Below, one piece after another: positions 37,599 to 47,155 of a DNA stretch of 62,724 nt. Location of the stretch: positions 1 through 62,724 of the forward strand of contig JAJDAF010000047.1 in the NCBI GenBank assembly GCA_029261995.1, given 5' to 3'. The first letter of the stretch is position 1, and each line of letters starts with the position of its first letter. Source of the stretch: Candidatus Zhuqueibacterota bacterium (GTDB lineage Bacteria; Zhuqueibacterota; Zhuqueibacteria; Oceanimicrobiales; Oceanimicrobiaceae). The notes beneath the pieces were generated by a model. The model was not told where the DNA came from and ran no database searches. It was given only the letters and a program-made list of their open reading frames with translations. The position numbers and the translations under genes were made by a program.

Positions 37599-38927
37599 CT
37601 AAGACCCACTGCCCAACCGGACGATTTTGCTCTGGTCTCCGCGTGCGCCTTTGGTGGCGTTACGGGTGTCGATGATCAGTTTGGCGTGTTTGACAATCAT
37701 GTCCATGTCGTAGGCGCTGTGCGCACAGGTGATGATAATGCCGTCCGCCGCCGCGATCGATTCCGGCGTGAGTTTCTCCGATTTGAGGTGGGTGCCGTTG
37801 ATTCTAACCTCCGGTACGTGCGGATCGTTGTACGCCAGGTTCTTGACACCGCGTTGCAGCAGCAGTTCCATCACTTTCAGGGCAGGCGAGTTGCGAATGT
37901 CATCGACATCCTTCTTGAAAGCAGCGCCCAGAAAAAGCAGCTTTCCCGACTTGAGTGAGGTTCCATGGGTTCCAAGTGCGCGGATCACCAGGTCCATGAC
38001 GTAGAAGGGCATGTTCTCGTTTGTGCGAGCAGCCAGCTCGATGAAGTCGCTGTGGAAATCGTACTCCTTGGCTTTCCAGGAGAGGTAGTAGGGGTCAACC
38101 AGGATGCAGTGGCCGCCGATGCCGGGTCCGGGATAAAAAGGCATGAAGCCAAACGGCTTGGTCGCGGCAGCCTCCACAACCTCCCAGATATCGACGTTGC
38201 CCATGCGGTCGCACAGTTGCGCCAGCTCATTCATCATGGCGATGTTGACGCTGCGGAAGATATTCTCAAGCAACTTCGCCATCTCAGCCGCCCGCGGCGA
38301 AGAGACCGGGACGATGGTCTTGATGATCTGCTCGTTGGTCAGGCAGGCCAGCCGTGTGCATTTTTCTGTGACGCCGCCGACGATGACCGGGGTGGTTGCG
38401 GTCGTAAAGTCTTTGCGGCCGGGGTCGATGCGTTCTGGTGAGAATGCGAGGTAGAAGTCGGTGCCGACTTTCAGCCCTGTCGCTTCCAGAATGGGTTGCA
38501 GAACCTTTTCCGTGGTTTCGGGAAAGGTTGTGCTTTTCAGAATGACCAGTTGCTCTTTGCGCAAGTGCTCACTGATATTCTTTGCGGCAGCTTCGATGTA
38601 CGAGATGTCCGGCTCTTTGTTGGGCGTAAATGGCGTCGGCACACAGATGTACATGACATCCAGCTCGCCAACGCGGCCGCTACGTGTTGTGGCCTCGAGT
38701 TTTCCTTCTTCCACCAACGCTTTCAGGCGGCTGTCGCTGACGTCGTCGATGTAATTCTCGCCACTGTTGATTTTTTCCACTTTTTCGCGACTGATATCGA
38801 TGCCAAGCGTGTAGAACCCCTGAGATGCAAATTCAACCGCGAGTGGCAAGCCAACATAACCCAGACCAAAAATGCCGACCTTGGCGCTTTTGTTGCGAAT
38901 CTTGTGCTCAAGTCCAGTAGTGCTCAT
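37599..38927 (-). CDS. Nucleotide-sugar dehydrogenase (WbpA/WecC-type UDP-HexNAc 6-dehydrogenase)
   Basis: A 442-residue cytoplasmic enzyme that oxidises C6 of a UDP-sugar to a uronic acid with two NAD+. The NAD-binding site is VGIFGLGYVGLPLAVEFA (about 17-34). The catalytic Cys lies in PGPGIGGHCILVDPYYLSW (about 265), and FLGAAFKKDVDDIRNSPAL is the C-terminal domain signature. The motif details (LVDPYYL and ARTNENMP) fit UDP-N-acetyl-hexosamine dehydrogenases better than UDP-glucose dehydrogenases, but the substrate is inferred. It supplies an acidic sugar to the exported glycan. Confidence 0.88.
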   Translation of the reverse strand: MSTTGLEHKIRNKSAKVGIFGLGYVGLPLAVEFASQGFYTLGIDISREKVEKINSGENYIDDVSDSRLKALVEEGKLEATTRSGRVGELDVMYICVPTPFTPNKEPDISYIEAAAKNISEHLRKEQLVILKSTTFPETTEKVLQPILEATGLKVGTDFYLAFSPERIDPGRKDFTTATTPVIVGGVTEKCTRLACLTNEQIIKTIVPVSSPRAAEMAKLLENIFRSVNIAMMNELAQLCDRMGNVDIWEVVEAAATKPFGFMPFYPGPGIGGHCILVDPYYLSWKAKEYDFHSDFIELAARTNENMPFYVMDLVIRALGTHGTSLKSGKLLFLGAAFKKDVDDIRNSPALKVMELLLQRGVKNLAYNDPHVPEVRINGTHLKSEKLTPESIAAADGIIITCAHSAYDMDMIVKHAKLIIDTRNATKGARGDQSKIVRLGSGS

Positions 38928-38988
38928 TTCTAAAAATCCTTTTTCGTGATGGTATGGCAGTGAAGTTTTCTAAAGGTCCGGTGAAATG

Positions 38989-39014
38989 AAAAAGGAGCCC
39001 CGCGGCCCCTTTTT
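38989..39014. terminator. Bidirectional terminator after rfbB
   Basis: The sequence aaaaagg ... gcc (38989-38999) pairs with ggc ... ccttttt (39004-39014). Transcription leftward from rfbB would make a G/C stem followed by a U-run, so it is likely the rfbB terminator; it also works in the opposite direction. Confidence 0.55.
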
Positions 39015-39112
39015 GTGAATGAATGTTGTGAACATCTTACTTGTGTATCGTTTGGCAAGGCTTGCCGGCCAGGCGTCTTCATTCTTACCTTCTCGCCTCT
39101 GCCATTGCTGTC

Positions 39113-40114
39113 TCATCTTTTCTCATACTGCTCTTTGTAGTACTCCAGGTATTCGCCGCTCTTGATCTTCTGCCACCACTCAGGATTTTCGAGGTACCAT
39201 TGAATCGTTTTGTCCATGGCTTGCTCGAAGTCATGTTTCGGTTTCCAGCCGAGGGCGTGCATTCTTTCGCAATTCAGGGAATAGCGGCGGTCGTGACCAG
39301 GCCGGTCTTTCACGTATTGCTTGAGCGTTTCCGGCTTCTCGAGTTTCTTGAGAATATAGTCGGTGATTTCCATATTTGTCTTCTCGTTGTCGCCACCGAG
39401 ATTGTAAACCTCTCCCAATTCGCCGTGCCGATGCACGAAATCAATGCCGTCGCAGTGGTCTTCCACGTAAATCCAGTCACGCACGTTCAGTCCGTCGCCG
39501 TAGATAGGCAGGGGTTTGTCTTCAATGGCGTTGGTGACGAACAGCGGAATCAGTTTTTCCGGATAGTGAAATGGGCCGAAATTGTTTGAGCAACGCGTGA
39601 TTTGCACGGGAACTCCGTAGGTAACGAAGTAGGAGAAGGCGATGCGGTCTGCGCCGGTTTTGGAAGCCGAATATGGGCTGGATGGCATCAGGGTGTCCGT
39701 TTCAACAAAGGAACCCTTGTCGATGCTGCCGTAAACTTCGTCAGTACTGATTTGGATAAAGCGGTCGATATGGGTTCGCCGTGCCGCTTCCAGCAAGACG
39801 AAGGCGCCGAAGATGTCGGTCTTGATGAAGTCGTCGGGGCTGCCGATGGAGCGGTCGACATGGCTTTCCGCGGCAAAATTGACCACCACGTCTGCTTCTT
39901 CCATCAATTGGTTGACCAGCGGCTCATCGCAGATATCGCCTTTCACAAAGCGGTAGCGCGAGTCGTCGGCGAAGTCGCTCAAATTCTCGGGATTGCCGGC
40001 GTAGGTGAGTTTATCGAGGTTGATGACCTTGACGTCCTTGTACTTATTCAGCAGATAACGGATGTGATTACTGCCGATAAATCCGGCCCCTCCTGTGACC
40101 AGGTAGGTTGTCAT
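39113..40114 (-). CDS. rfbB: dTDP-glucose 4,6-dehydratase
   Basis: A 333-residue extended short-chain dehydrogenase converting dTDP-glucose to dTDP-4-keto-6-deoxyglucose. Visible are the NAD loop LVTGGAGFIGSNHIRYLL (about 5-22), the catalytic TDEVYG and the YSASKTGADR motif (Tyr-x3-Lys, about 148-157), and VRDWIYVEDHCDGI. Length and motifs are classic. The other rhamnose-pathway genes (rfbA, rfbC, rfbD) are not in the window, so the intermediate may go to a different 6-deoxysugar or the other genes lie elsewhere. Probably its own transcription unit, ending at the terminator at 38989. Confidence 0.92.
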   Translation of the reverse strand: MTTYLVTGGAGFIGSNHIRYLLNKYKDVKVINLDKLTYAGNPENLSDFADDSRYRFVKGDICDEPLVNQLMEEADVVVNFAAESHVDRSIGSPDDFIKTDIFGAFVLLEAARRTHIDRFIQISTDEVYGSIDKGSFVETDTLMPSSPYSASKTGADRIAFSYFVTYGVPVQITRCSNNFGPFHYPEKLIPLFVTNAIEDKPLPIYGDGLNVRDWIYVEDHCDGIDFVHRHGELGEVYNLGGDNEKTNMEITDYILKKLEKPETLKQYVKDRPGHDRRYSLNCERMHALGWKPKHDFEQAMDKTIQWYLENPEWWQKIKSGEYLEYYKEQYEKR

Positions 40115-40251
40115 GCGGTGTCTCCTTCCGATGTCGTGTCAGAAATGGCTGAGTCCGTTCATTCTGGAGTCTGGTATTTTGAACAAAAAAAGTAAATAAC
40201 GATGGTCAAAAAAGCAATGATTTTGTGGAATGTGTGCAGGGTTTAATATAT

Positions 40252-41949
40252 CTACTGGAGTTTCTGTTCCCGGCGTACACCCTTGAGTACTTTACCGGGC
40301 AGTGCGCCCGTGTGTTCCCCTTTTTCAATGACGATTTCGCCATTGACCATCACGAGTTCAATGCCAAGAGGATATTGGTGGGGTTCTATGAACGTCGCTT
40401 TGTCCGCAATTCGCGCCGGGTCGAACATGACCAGGTCTGCCCAATACCCGCTTTTGAGAAGGCCCCGCTGCGTCAGCCCAAATCGTCCTGCCGGTAGCGA
40501 GGTCATCTTGCGGACCGCCTCCGGCAAATCCAGAAGCTTGCGCTCGCGCACATATTCTGCCAGAACGCGGGGGAAAGTGCCGTAGGTGCGAGGGTGCGGC
40601 GTCGATTGCGCCAGACGACCGGTGTTCGCCCTGGCCGAGGCATCAGAGGCGACCATGCACAGCGGGTGTTTCAATATTTCGTTTGTGTTGCGCTCGCTCA
40701 TCGCAAAGCCACAGATATCGACGCCACTGCCTTCTGCAATGAGAAGTTTGCGCACGAATTCGAATTCATCCGTTCCGTTGTTGCTTGTCACCTCTGAAAT
40801 CCGATTTCCCACCAGATGTTTGTGCTTGTCATGCGAGACGGAAGTAATCATGATGGCTTGCCATGAGCCGATCATTTTGACTTTGTCCAGCGTCTCCTGT
40901 CTGATTCGTGGCGATGAATCCGCGTCGCGCAGGCGTGCCACGAATTCATGATGAGAACCTGAGCGGGACCAGACCGGCAGAAGCGAAGCCAGACTCGTAT
41001 TGTAAGCCGTGTACGGATAGCGGTCCATGGTGACGGAAAGGCCGTGACGGCGTGCATCTTCTATTTGGCTGAAGACTTGCCGTAGCTTGTGCCAGTTGCG
41101 CCGCCCCATGCATTTCATGTGAGAGATATGCAGTGAGATATCCGCGCCTCTGGCCACTGCGATGGCCTCCTCGAGCGCCTCCAGCACAAAGTCTGATTCG
41201 CTGCGCATGTGGGTCGTGTAAATGCCTGTCGAAAAGTGCATGACTTTGCAGATTTCAGTCAGCTCTTCGCTGGACGCGAATGCGCCGGGAGGATATTCAA
41301 GACCGGATGAAACGCCAAGTGCGCCGGCGAGCAGGGATTCCTCCACAAGCTGTTTCATGCTGCGGATTTCGGCTGTTGAGGCCGGCCTGTCCTCCCTGCC
41401 GACCACGAATTCGCGCAGAGTGCCCTGGCCGAGCATGCTTCCGACATTGACCGCCGTGCCCTGGCGCTGCAATCGACTGAAATAGCCATGAAATGTCGTC
41501 CAATCGACATCAATGCCATAAGCGTTGCGGTAGACGTCGTTCATCGAGGCCTGCATCTCGGCGTTCAGCGGTGCGACTGAACTGCCATCCTGTCCAACGA
41601 TCTCGGTGGTGACGCCCTGCCGGATTTTACTCTCCGCGTTCGGGTTGAAGAGCAATTCGTCTTCGCTGTGGGAATGGACGTCGATGAAGCCCGGCGCCAC
41701 TGCAAGTCCGTCAGCGGCAATGAGTCGTTTCGCCCTCAGGTTCGTCAATCGACCCAAAGCGGCGATGCGGCCGTCGGAGATGCCAATGTCGCCGGCAAAA
41801 GCCGGTTTGCCGGAGCCGTCCAGGATTTGGGCGTCCCGAATGATCAGGTCCAGATCCTTCTGGCTCTGCCGCACGCCACCTGTCAGCGGACTGAACACTC
41901 CAAAGCCGACGACCGTGGCCGTGTTCTTTACAAAATCCCTTCGATTCAT
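40252..41949 (-). CDS. D-aminoacylase-like amidohydrolase with Tat-type signal
   Basis: A 565-residue amidohydrolase-superfamily protein of the N-acyl-D-amino-acid deacylase group. The N-terminus MNRRDFVKNTATVVGFG is a twin-arginine type signal, pointing to folded export. Metal-site motifs are FIDVHSHSEDE (HxH, about 95) and ISLHISHMKCMGRRNW (about 270-285); the C-terminal part includes LTQRGLLKSGYWADLVMFDP. It hydrolyses an N-acyl-D-amino acid or related amide or dipeptide, perhaps from cell-wall material. It stands alone between rfbB and the tRNA gene. Confidence 0.82.
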   Translation of the reverse strand: MNRRDFVKNTATVVGFGVFSPLTGGVRQSQKDLDLIIRDAQILDGSGKPAFAGDIGISDGRIAALGRLTNLRAKRLIAADGLAVAPGFIDVHSHSEDELLFNPNAESKIRQGVTTEIVGQDGSSVAPLNAEMQASMNDVYRNAYGIDVDWTTFHGYFSRLQRQGTAVNVGSMLGQGTLREFVVGREDRPASTAEIRSMKQLVEESLLAGALGVSSGLEYPPGAFASSEELTEICKVMHFSTGIYTTHMRSESDFVLEALEEAIAVARGADISLHISHMKCMGRRNWHKLRQVFSQIEDARRHGLSVTMDRYPYTAYNTSLASLLPVWSRSGSHHEFVARLRDADSSPRIRQETLDKVKMIGSWQAIMITSVSHDKHKHLVGNRISEVTSNNGTDEFEFVRKLLIAEGSGVDICGFAMSERNTNEILKHPLCMVASDASARANTGRLAQSTPHPRTYGTFPRVLAEYVRERKLLDLPEAVRKMTSLPAGRFGLTQRGLLKSGYWADLVMFDPARIADKATFIEPHQYPLGIELVMVNGEIVIEKGEHTGALPGKVLKGVRREQKLQ

Positions 41950-42179
41950 TTTGGCGTTATTTTGAAAGTTGGCATATGGAGGAGCAAAGTATTAAACCCG
42001 GGGCAGATTTGCAAGGACAATGGCCCGAACAAAACCCTGAATGGTCGGCGGCTCTGGTTCATCGAAATATTATGCGTGGACTGGGCCGGATTTCCTGCAA
42101 AAATAGCTTGACTATTAGTCACATGTTTAATACCTTTGCCATCGTTTATCCTGATATCAGGTAGTGGTAGCAATATTAT

Positions 42180-42252
42180 TCCTCGGTAGCTCAATCGGCA
42201 GAGCGGGTGGCTGTTAACCACTAGGTTGTAGGTTCGAGTCCTACCCGAGGAG
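42180..42252 (+). tRNA. tRNA-Asn (anticodon GTT)
   Basis: A full cloverleaf of 73 nt: acceptor arms tcctcgg (42180-42186) and ccgagga (42245-42251) with discriminator g, D-arm gctc/gagc, anticodon stem ggtgg/ccact around loop ctgttaa (anticodon gtt at 42213-42215), and T-arm gtaggttcgagtcctac. CCA is not encoded. A terminator follows directly. A weak ttgact...tacctt promoter pattern (42107-42136) lies upstream. Confidence 0.97.
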
Positions 42253-42257
42253 CGAAG

Positions 42258-42287
42258 AAGCCCGGTCGAGAGATTGGGCTTTTTTTG
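42258..42287 (+). terminator. Intrinsic terminator after tRNA-Asn
   Basis: Stem aagccc (42258-42263) and gggctt (42276-42281) with a 12-base loop, followed by a T-run to 42286. It ends the tRNA transcript just before lnt, which therefore needs its own promoter or relies on read-through. Confidence 0.8.
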
Positions 42288-42308
42288 TTATAATAGGTTC
42301 CTATCTGC

Positions 42309-43925
42309 GTGCTTTCATCGCTTATCCATCAACTGAGAGAAGACCCCTTGCCCAATCCGGAAAAGACCCCCATTCTTGACGCGGAGTGGATGCGGTGGCT
42401 TGTTTATCCAGTGCTTGCAGGCTGCTGCATTTTTTTCGCTTTCGAGCGCTTCAATATTCTGCCGACTTTGTTGCTGCTGCCTTTTTTTCTGCGCGCCATG
42501 CGGACATTGCCTCTGAAAAAAAAGCTGGCCGCCTACTGGATCATGGCCGTTGTTACGAACCTTGGCGGTTTCTCCTGGATTCGAATCGTAGCAACTGACT
42601 ACGGCGGCATGCCCATGCCCATGGCAATCGGTTTGCTTCTGCTGTTTGGCCTTTTCAACAATCTCAATTTTGTGCTTTGGGCCTACCTTGAGCGCTTTTT
42701 CGGTGAGAAGAATAACCCGTTTGTGATTGCGGTTCTGTTTTGCGTGGCGGAACAAATTAATCCGCAAGTCTTTCCCTGGTATTTCGGAACCGCGCTTGAC
42801 TCTGCACTCGTACTTTACCAGACAGCCGATCTTTGGGGCGTTGTCGGCCTCAGTTTCGTTGCCATGACTTTGACCCATGTCCCGTGGTGGCTTTGGGATA
42901 GACGGCATACTTTGTTCTCGGGCGATCGCCGTCTGTTTGCAGCGCAGGCAGGATTCATCATCGTTATCGTCGGATACGGCATCTGGGCGCTGGACAAATA
43001 CGACAACCTGCCGTCTCCAGCAAAAAAAAGCGTGGGTGTGACGCTGGTGCAAACCAGCACGCCGATGGAAAAGTTCTATGGCGAGCGCAAGAGTTGGCAG
43101 GAGAGGCTGCAGGAGTTTCAGGAGTCTCTCGAATTTACCGAGAAGGCCATCGCGCAGCACCCTGATGGAGCCGACCTCGTGGTTTGGCCGGAAGGAGGCG
43201 TGCATTTTCCCATCTTGAACTACTCGGATGTCTACGATCCAATCGCGGCTGTGGCGCAGCGCCATGGCGTTCATTTCGCGGTCGGCTCTGTTGAGTTGTT
43301 CGGGAAAAGGCCCGACGGCCGGCGTGAATATTACAACGCGCAGTTCGTGCTGAATCAGGCCGGGGAAGTGCTTGGCAAGTATCGAAAGATCGTGCTCCTG
43401 GCGTTTGGGGAATACATTCCGTTTCTCGACTCGCTGCCATTTCTGGAAAACATGCTGCCGAAGACCATCTCCCATTTTTCACGCGGTCAGGAGAAGCCTG
43501 TCTTCAGGCTGAATGAGGATGTCGCGTGGCTGCCGCTGATTTGCTACGAAGACATCATCTCTGGCTTCATGGCGGGCTTTGCCCACGACCAGGCCGATTT
43601 CATCGTCAACACAACCAACGATGGCTGGTTTGGCAAATCAGCCGCGTCGCACTTGCACAAGCAGATGGCGCGACCGCGTTGCGTGGAGTTCAGAAGACCG
43701 GCCGTGCGCACCCTCAACACCGGCAGTTCACAGGTCATTGATGCCGCCGGTCGAACCATTTCGCGCGAGACGGATTTGTATGTGCGCGACTCCATCAACA
43801 CAACTCTGCATTTGCCACAAGAACCGCCGGTAACCGTTTATTCGATGGTTGGCAACACACCGGTCCACGTTATCATCTTGCTGGTGGCTGCCCTCTGGGT
43901 CAGGCGCCGGTTTTTTAGCAAGTGA
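42309..43925 (+). CDS. lnt: Apolipoprotein N-acyltransferase
   Basis: A 538-residue inner-membrane enzyme that adds the third acyl chain to the N-terminal Cys of lipoproteins in the periplasm. About seven membrane segments precede the nitrilase-like domain (about 245-500). The catalytic triad is visible as Glu in VVWPEGGVHFP, Lys in GKYRKIVLLAFGEYIPF and Cys in LPLICYEDIISG. Length is slightly above the usual 510. The start used is GTG 42309; ATG 42390 is an alternative, since the first 27 residues are hydrophilic. Several lipoproteins in this window would be its clients. Confidence 0.88.
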   Translation: MLSSLIHQLREDPLPNPEKTPILDAEWMRWLVYPVLAGCCIFFAFERFNILPTLLLLPFFLRAMRTLPLKKKLAAYWIMAVVTNLGGFSWIRIVATDYGGMPMPMAIGLLLLFGLFNNLNFVLWAYLERFFGEKNNPFVIAVLFCVAEQINPQVFPWYFGTALDSALVLYQTADLWGVVGLSFVAMTLTHVPWWLWDRRHTLFSGDRRLFAAQAGFIIVIVGYGIWALDKYDNLPSPAKKSVGVTLVQTSTPMEKFYGERKSWQERLQEFQESLEFTEKAIAQHPDGADLVVWPEGGVHFPILNYSDVYDPIAAVAQRHGVHFAVGSVELFGKRPDGRREYYNAQFVLNQAGEVLGKYRKIVLLAFGEYIPFLDSLPFLENMLPKTISHFSRGQEKPVFRLNEDVAWLPLICYEDIISGFMAGFAHDQADFIVNTTNDGWFGKSAASHLHKQMARPRCVEFRRPAVRTLNTGSSQVIDAAGRTISRETDLYVRDSINTTLHLPQEPPVTVYSMVGNTPVHVIILLVAALWVRRRFFSK

Positions 43926-44034
43926 GGCAGAGCCACGGCCCTCCCCGTCTTGCCGGCAAAATCCTGATTGATCTGGCCTTAAAACTCTAGCAATTCGACA
44001 TCTCTCATGCAACCTGCGGACCGGTGACCGCGAG

Positions 44035-45351
44035 TCAGCGCGCTGGGCCAGAGGCAACCTGGCCGTAGACGTGCTGTTTTGAACTGACCGCCAGAGTGAG
44101 GCCGCGCATCACCATAAACAGCGTTAGGGCCAGCCACAGACTGTGGTTGCCAATCTGGTCACGCAGCAGCAGATGGGTGGGCAAGAAGATGCCAAATGCG
44201 CAGAATAGCGTGGAGTTGCGCATGGCGGCCGTAGCTGTGGCGCCGACAAACACGCCGTCCCAGATAAAGCAATAAGTGTGGATGAACGGCGCGATCAAAA
44301 CCCAAGTGATGAATTGCATGCACAGTGCGACAATCTCGGCTTTGTTGGTGAAGATGAAGAGGATGTTCTCGCCGAACCCCACATAGGTCAAGGCCACGAC
44401 GCCCGCAAGCGCCATCCCCCAGTAGAATGAGTAGCGTACCGTCAGCCGCAGGCCGGACTCATCTCCGGCGCCGATGTGTTTCCCAACCAAGCTTTCCGCA
44501 GCAAAAGCAAAGCCATCGACGCCATAAGCGAGAATCATGATGAATTGCAGTAAAATGCTATTCGCTGCCAGGATATCGTCGCCGCTCTCGGCGGACTTGG
44601 CCGTAAAGTAACTGAACGCGAAGATCAACCCGATGGTGCGCAAGAAGATGTCGAAGTTTATCAGAAACACCCGTTTCAGGGCGGCGGTCTCGACGATACG
44701 GCTGGCTAGTTTTTTCAGCAGCGGCGTCGGGTACTTTCTGAAATAGAGATAAACCCCGGTCAGGAGCCCGGCGTATTGCGCAATCACGGTGGCGTACGCC
44801 ACGCCCTCGGATCTCATCTCCAGGCCGTAAACGAAGGCGAAATTCAGGAGGATGTTTGCTCCGTTCACCAGAACAGTCAGAATCAGGGGGTACTTTGCGT
44901 TCTGCATGCCGAGAAACCATCCCTGCAAGGCAAACAGCATGAGGGTGGCCGGCGCGGCCCAGATTCTAATGTGAAAATACTCACGTGCGTATTTTTCAAC
45001 CTGCGGCGTAGCCTCGACCAGCAGGAAGCTGACGTGGGCAATGGCCGTCTGGACGAAGATGAGTAGAATCCCGCTCAGCACCGCAATGGCTGCCGCGCGC
45101 AACAAAATGAGCGTGGTTTCGTTCTCGGCCTGATTGCCGACCGCCTGCGCGGTCATGCCCGTTGTGGACATCCTGAGAAATCCGAAACCCCAATACACAA
45201 AATTGAAAATTATGCCGCCGACCGCCAGGGCGCCAAGATAGTAGATCTGATCGAGATGCCCCAGCACCGCCATGTCGACCGCGCTCAGAAGCGGGACGGA
45301 CAGGTTGCTGATGATGTTGGGAATGGCCAGCCGCAGGATCTGTTTGTTCAT
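44035..45351 (-). CDS. MATE-family efflux transporter (DinF-like)
   Basis: A 438-residue inner-membrane protein with twelve hydrophobic segments in two MATE repeats. Family features are the first segment RLAIPNIISNLSVPLLSAVDMAVLG, the conserved GVDGFAFAAESLVGKHIGAGD at the start of the second half and the loss of large soluble loops. MATE pumps export cationic or other small compounds with Na+ or H+. It converges with lnt (109 bp gap, no clear terminator) and diverges from mutM. Confidence 0.87.
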   Translation of the reverse strand: MNKQILRLAIPNIISNLSVPLLSAVDMAVLGHLDQIYYLGALAVGGIIFNFVYWGFGFLRMSTTGMTAQAVGNQAENETTLILLRAAAIAVLSGILLIFVQTAIAHVSFLLVEATPQVEKYAREYFHIRIWAAPATLMLFALQGWFLGMQNAKYPLILTVLVNGANILLNFAFVYGLEMRSEGVAYATVIAQYAGLLTGVYLYFRKYPTPLLKKLASRIVETAALKRVFLINFDIFLRTIGLIFAFSYFTAKSAESGDDILAANSILLQFIMILAYGVDGFAFAAESLVGKHIGAGDESGLRLTVRYSFYWGMALAGVVALTYVGFGENILFIFTNKAEIVALCMQFITWVLIAPFIHTYCFIWDGVFVGATATAAMRNSTLFCAFGIFLPTHLLLRDQIGNHSLWLALTLFMVMRGLTLAVSSKQHVYGQVASGPAR

Positions 45352-45446
45352 GCCTTTTTAATTGCCTTTGGTTGCAGGATTTCGTTTATTGGCGTTTCGA
45401 AGCAGAGAATGTAGAACCCAGAACTCAGCAAAGCAAGCACAAATCG

Positions 45447-46286
45447 ATGCCGGAATTGCCAGAGGTTGAAACCATCCGCCGGGCGCTGGAGGCCAATTTG
45501 CCGGGCAGAAAAATCGTGGACCTGCACGTGCGCGACCCCAGGCTGCGTTGGCCGGTGGATGAAACCCGCTTGCGCCAGTTGGCGGTCTTTGAAACCGTCC
45601 GCTGCATCGAGCGCCGTTCGAAATACCTTCTCATTCAACTAGGGCGGGAAAGCGCTATTCTGCTCCACCTGGGCATGAGCGGCAGTTTGCTCCTGCTTAC
45701 GGAACCGACGCCGCTTGACAAACATGACCACGTCATTTTTGATTTTGAGGACGGAAGCGAGCTGCGATTTCGTGACCCGCGCCGGTTTGGCATGGTGGAG
45801 GCGGTTCAGCCGGGCGGTTTGCGCGACCATCCGCGCCTGGTCAATCTCGGGCCAGAGCCCCTGGCCAGAAGCACACGGCCTGAGAAACTGTTCGCTCGCG
45901 CAAGCAGGCTGCAGCGCCCGGTCAAGAATCTTTTGATGGATGCAGGCTTTCTGGTCGGTGTGGGAAATATTTACGCTAACGAGGCGTTATTTCACGCAGG
46001 CATCCACCCGCAAACCGCTGCGTCTGAACTTGGATTGGATGAGTGGCGTCTGTTGCTTCGATGTGTGCGCCGGGTGTTGCGTAAAGCTATCGCAGCTGGA
46101 GGGACCACGCTCAACGACTTCGTCAACAGCAATGGTGAGACTGGCTATTTTCAGTTATCGCTTGCGGTTTACGGCCGGGAGGGCGAACGCTGCAAGCGTT
46201 GCGGCGGTGAAATCCAACGGATTGTGCAGGTGGGTAGGAGCACTTTTTTTTGTGCAAATTGTCAGACTCCAAGCATCACTTCTTAG
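45447..46286 (+). CDS. mutM: Formamidopyrimidine-DNA glycosylase
   Basis: A 279-residue DNA-repair enzyme that removes 8-oxoguanine and formamidopyrimidines and nicks the abasic site. The catalytic N-terminus is MPELPEVETIRRAL (Pro2 nucleophile, Glu3). A conserved Lys lies in RRSKYLLIQLG. The helix-two-turn-helix motif is NIYANEALFHAGIHP, and the C-terminal zinc finger is CKRCG with CANCQ. ATG 45447 was chosen because Pro2 must follow the initiator Met; the frame extends upstream to 45372 only incidentally. Confidence 0.95.
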   Translation: MPELPEVETIRRALEANLPGRKIVDLHVRDPRLRWPVDETRLRQLAVFETVRCIERRSKYLLIQLGRESAILLHLGMSGSLLLLTEPTPLDKHDHVIFDFEDGSELRFRDPRRFGMVEAVQPGGLRDHPRLVNLGPEPLARSTRPEKLFARASRLQRPVKNLLMDAGFLVGVGNIYANEALFHAGIHPQTAASELGLDEWRLLLRCVRRVLRKAIAAGGTTLNDFVNSNGETGYFQLSLAVYGREGERCKRCGGEIQRIVQVGRSTFFCANCQTPSITS

Positions 46287-46328
46287 CGGTAGCCCTCGGA
46301 ATTTCAGTAAGGACGCAGGTCCGGCAAC

Positions 46329-46877
46329 TCAGGATTTGTTGTCCCAGGTGCGGGTCAGGCAGCCCATGAACACGGCAGCCTGGGGACTGTCTCCCAATTC
46401 AAAATAACGTTCGAGCGTGAATTTGACCGCGCTGAATGCCATCTTGTCCCAGGGGATTTCCTCCTGTCTGAACAACCGGACTTCCAGACTTTCCTTGCCA
46501 GGACCAAAGTCCAGGCCGTTGAGTCTGGCCAGAAACATCAGGTAAACCTGTCCGACAGTTGGCAAGTCATAGACCGAAAAGAGACGGATGATTTCAACAT
46601 TGGCGTTGGCTTCCTCGATGGTCTCGCGCAGGGCGCCATCGCAGGCTTTTTCTCCGATTTCAAGAAATCCGGCAGGTAGCGTCCACAGCCCGTGGCGCGG
46701 TTCGATGGCGCGCTTGCACAGCAGGACTTTGTCCTCCCAGACCGGCAGGCAACCCACGATCATATTTGGATTTTGGTAGTGGACGGTGTCGCAGTTTTCG
46801 CAATGGTACCGCGGCCGGTCTTCTTCCGGCACCTCACCGAAAGCCACCTTGCTGCCACAGTTACTACAGAAATTCAT
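46329..46877 (-). CDS. NUDIX hydrolase with N-terminal zinc ribbon
   Basis: A 182-residue protein. A zinc ribbon (CSNCG, CENCD; about residues 4-35) precedes the NUDIX domain, as in NADH-pyrophosphatase-like and mRNA-decapping-like relatives. The NUDIX box is GFLEIGEKACDGALRETIEE followed by A-N-A, with the expected REUxEE core and Ala replacing the box's later Gly. It cleaves a nucleoside diphosphate linked to another group; the substrate is open. The ATG at 46877 starts at the zinc ribbon; the frame extends to 46940. It converges with mutM across 42 bp. Confidence 0.85.
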   Translation of the reverse strand: MNFCSNCGSKVAFGEVPEEDRPRYHCENCDTVHYQNPNMIVGCLPVWEDKVLLCKRAIEPRHGLWTLPAGFLEIGEKACDGALRETIEEANANVEIIRLFSVYDLPTVGQVYLMFLARLNGLDFGPGKESLEVRLFRQEEIPWDKMAFSAVKFTLERYFELGDSPQAAVFMGCLTRTWDNKS

Positions 46878-47155
46878 CTTCAGGTTCGCCAGCGATATGA
46901 ATGAATCGATGAATGTAATAATTATGTGGCTGAGAAGCAAATTTCTGTTCGGATGACGCTATTATGTAAGTTACAGCGACAGATTTGTTTCTGAGCTTGT
47001 CAAAAACTTTTGGTTCCGGCTTCGCCGGGTTAGGAGATAGGAAATTTCGCAGGATCGAAAGGAGATGAAGGCTGTTCGCAAGGTTTCCGGAACTTTTCTC
47101 GTTGCCGCGCTCGAGGCTAGAGCCTCATCCTCGGATGACTTTGGGACCTGTTTAT

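Noticed and set aside
38989-39014. Riboswitch or leader element ahead of the dehydrogenase gene
   Set aside because: Too short and simple; it is better explained as the terminator of rfbB.
42180-42308. Integration site at tRNA-Asn
   Set aside because: No integrase gene and no repeated copy of the tRNA 3' end were seen in the window.
42315-43475. 386-codon minus-strand frame opposite lnt
   Set aside because: The plus strand carries the intact Lnt catalytic triad; the antisense product has abnormal composition and no start signal.
46995-47040. Short ccggc...gccgg hairpin near the end of the toxin gene
   Set aside because: Stem is very short, with no T-run in the direction of the toxin transcript, so it gives no support for a terminator.
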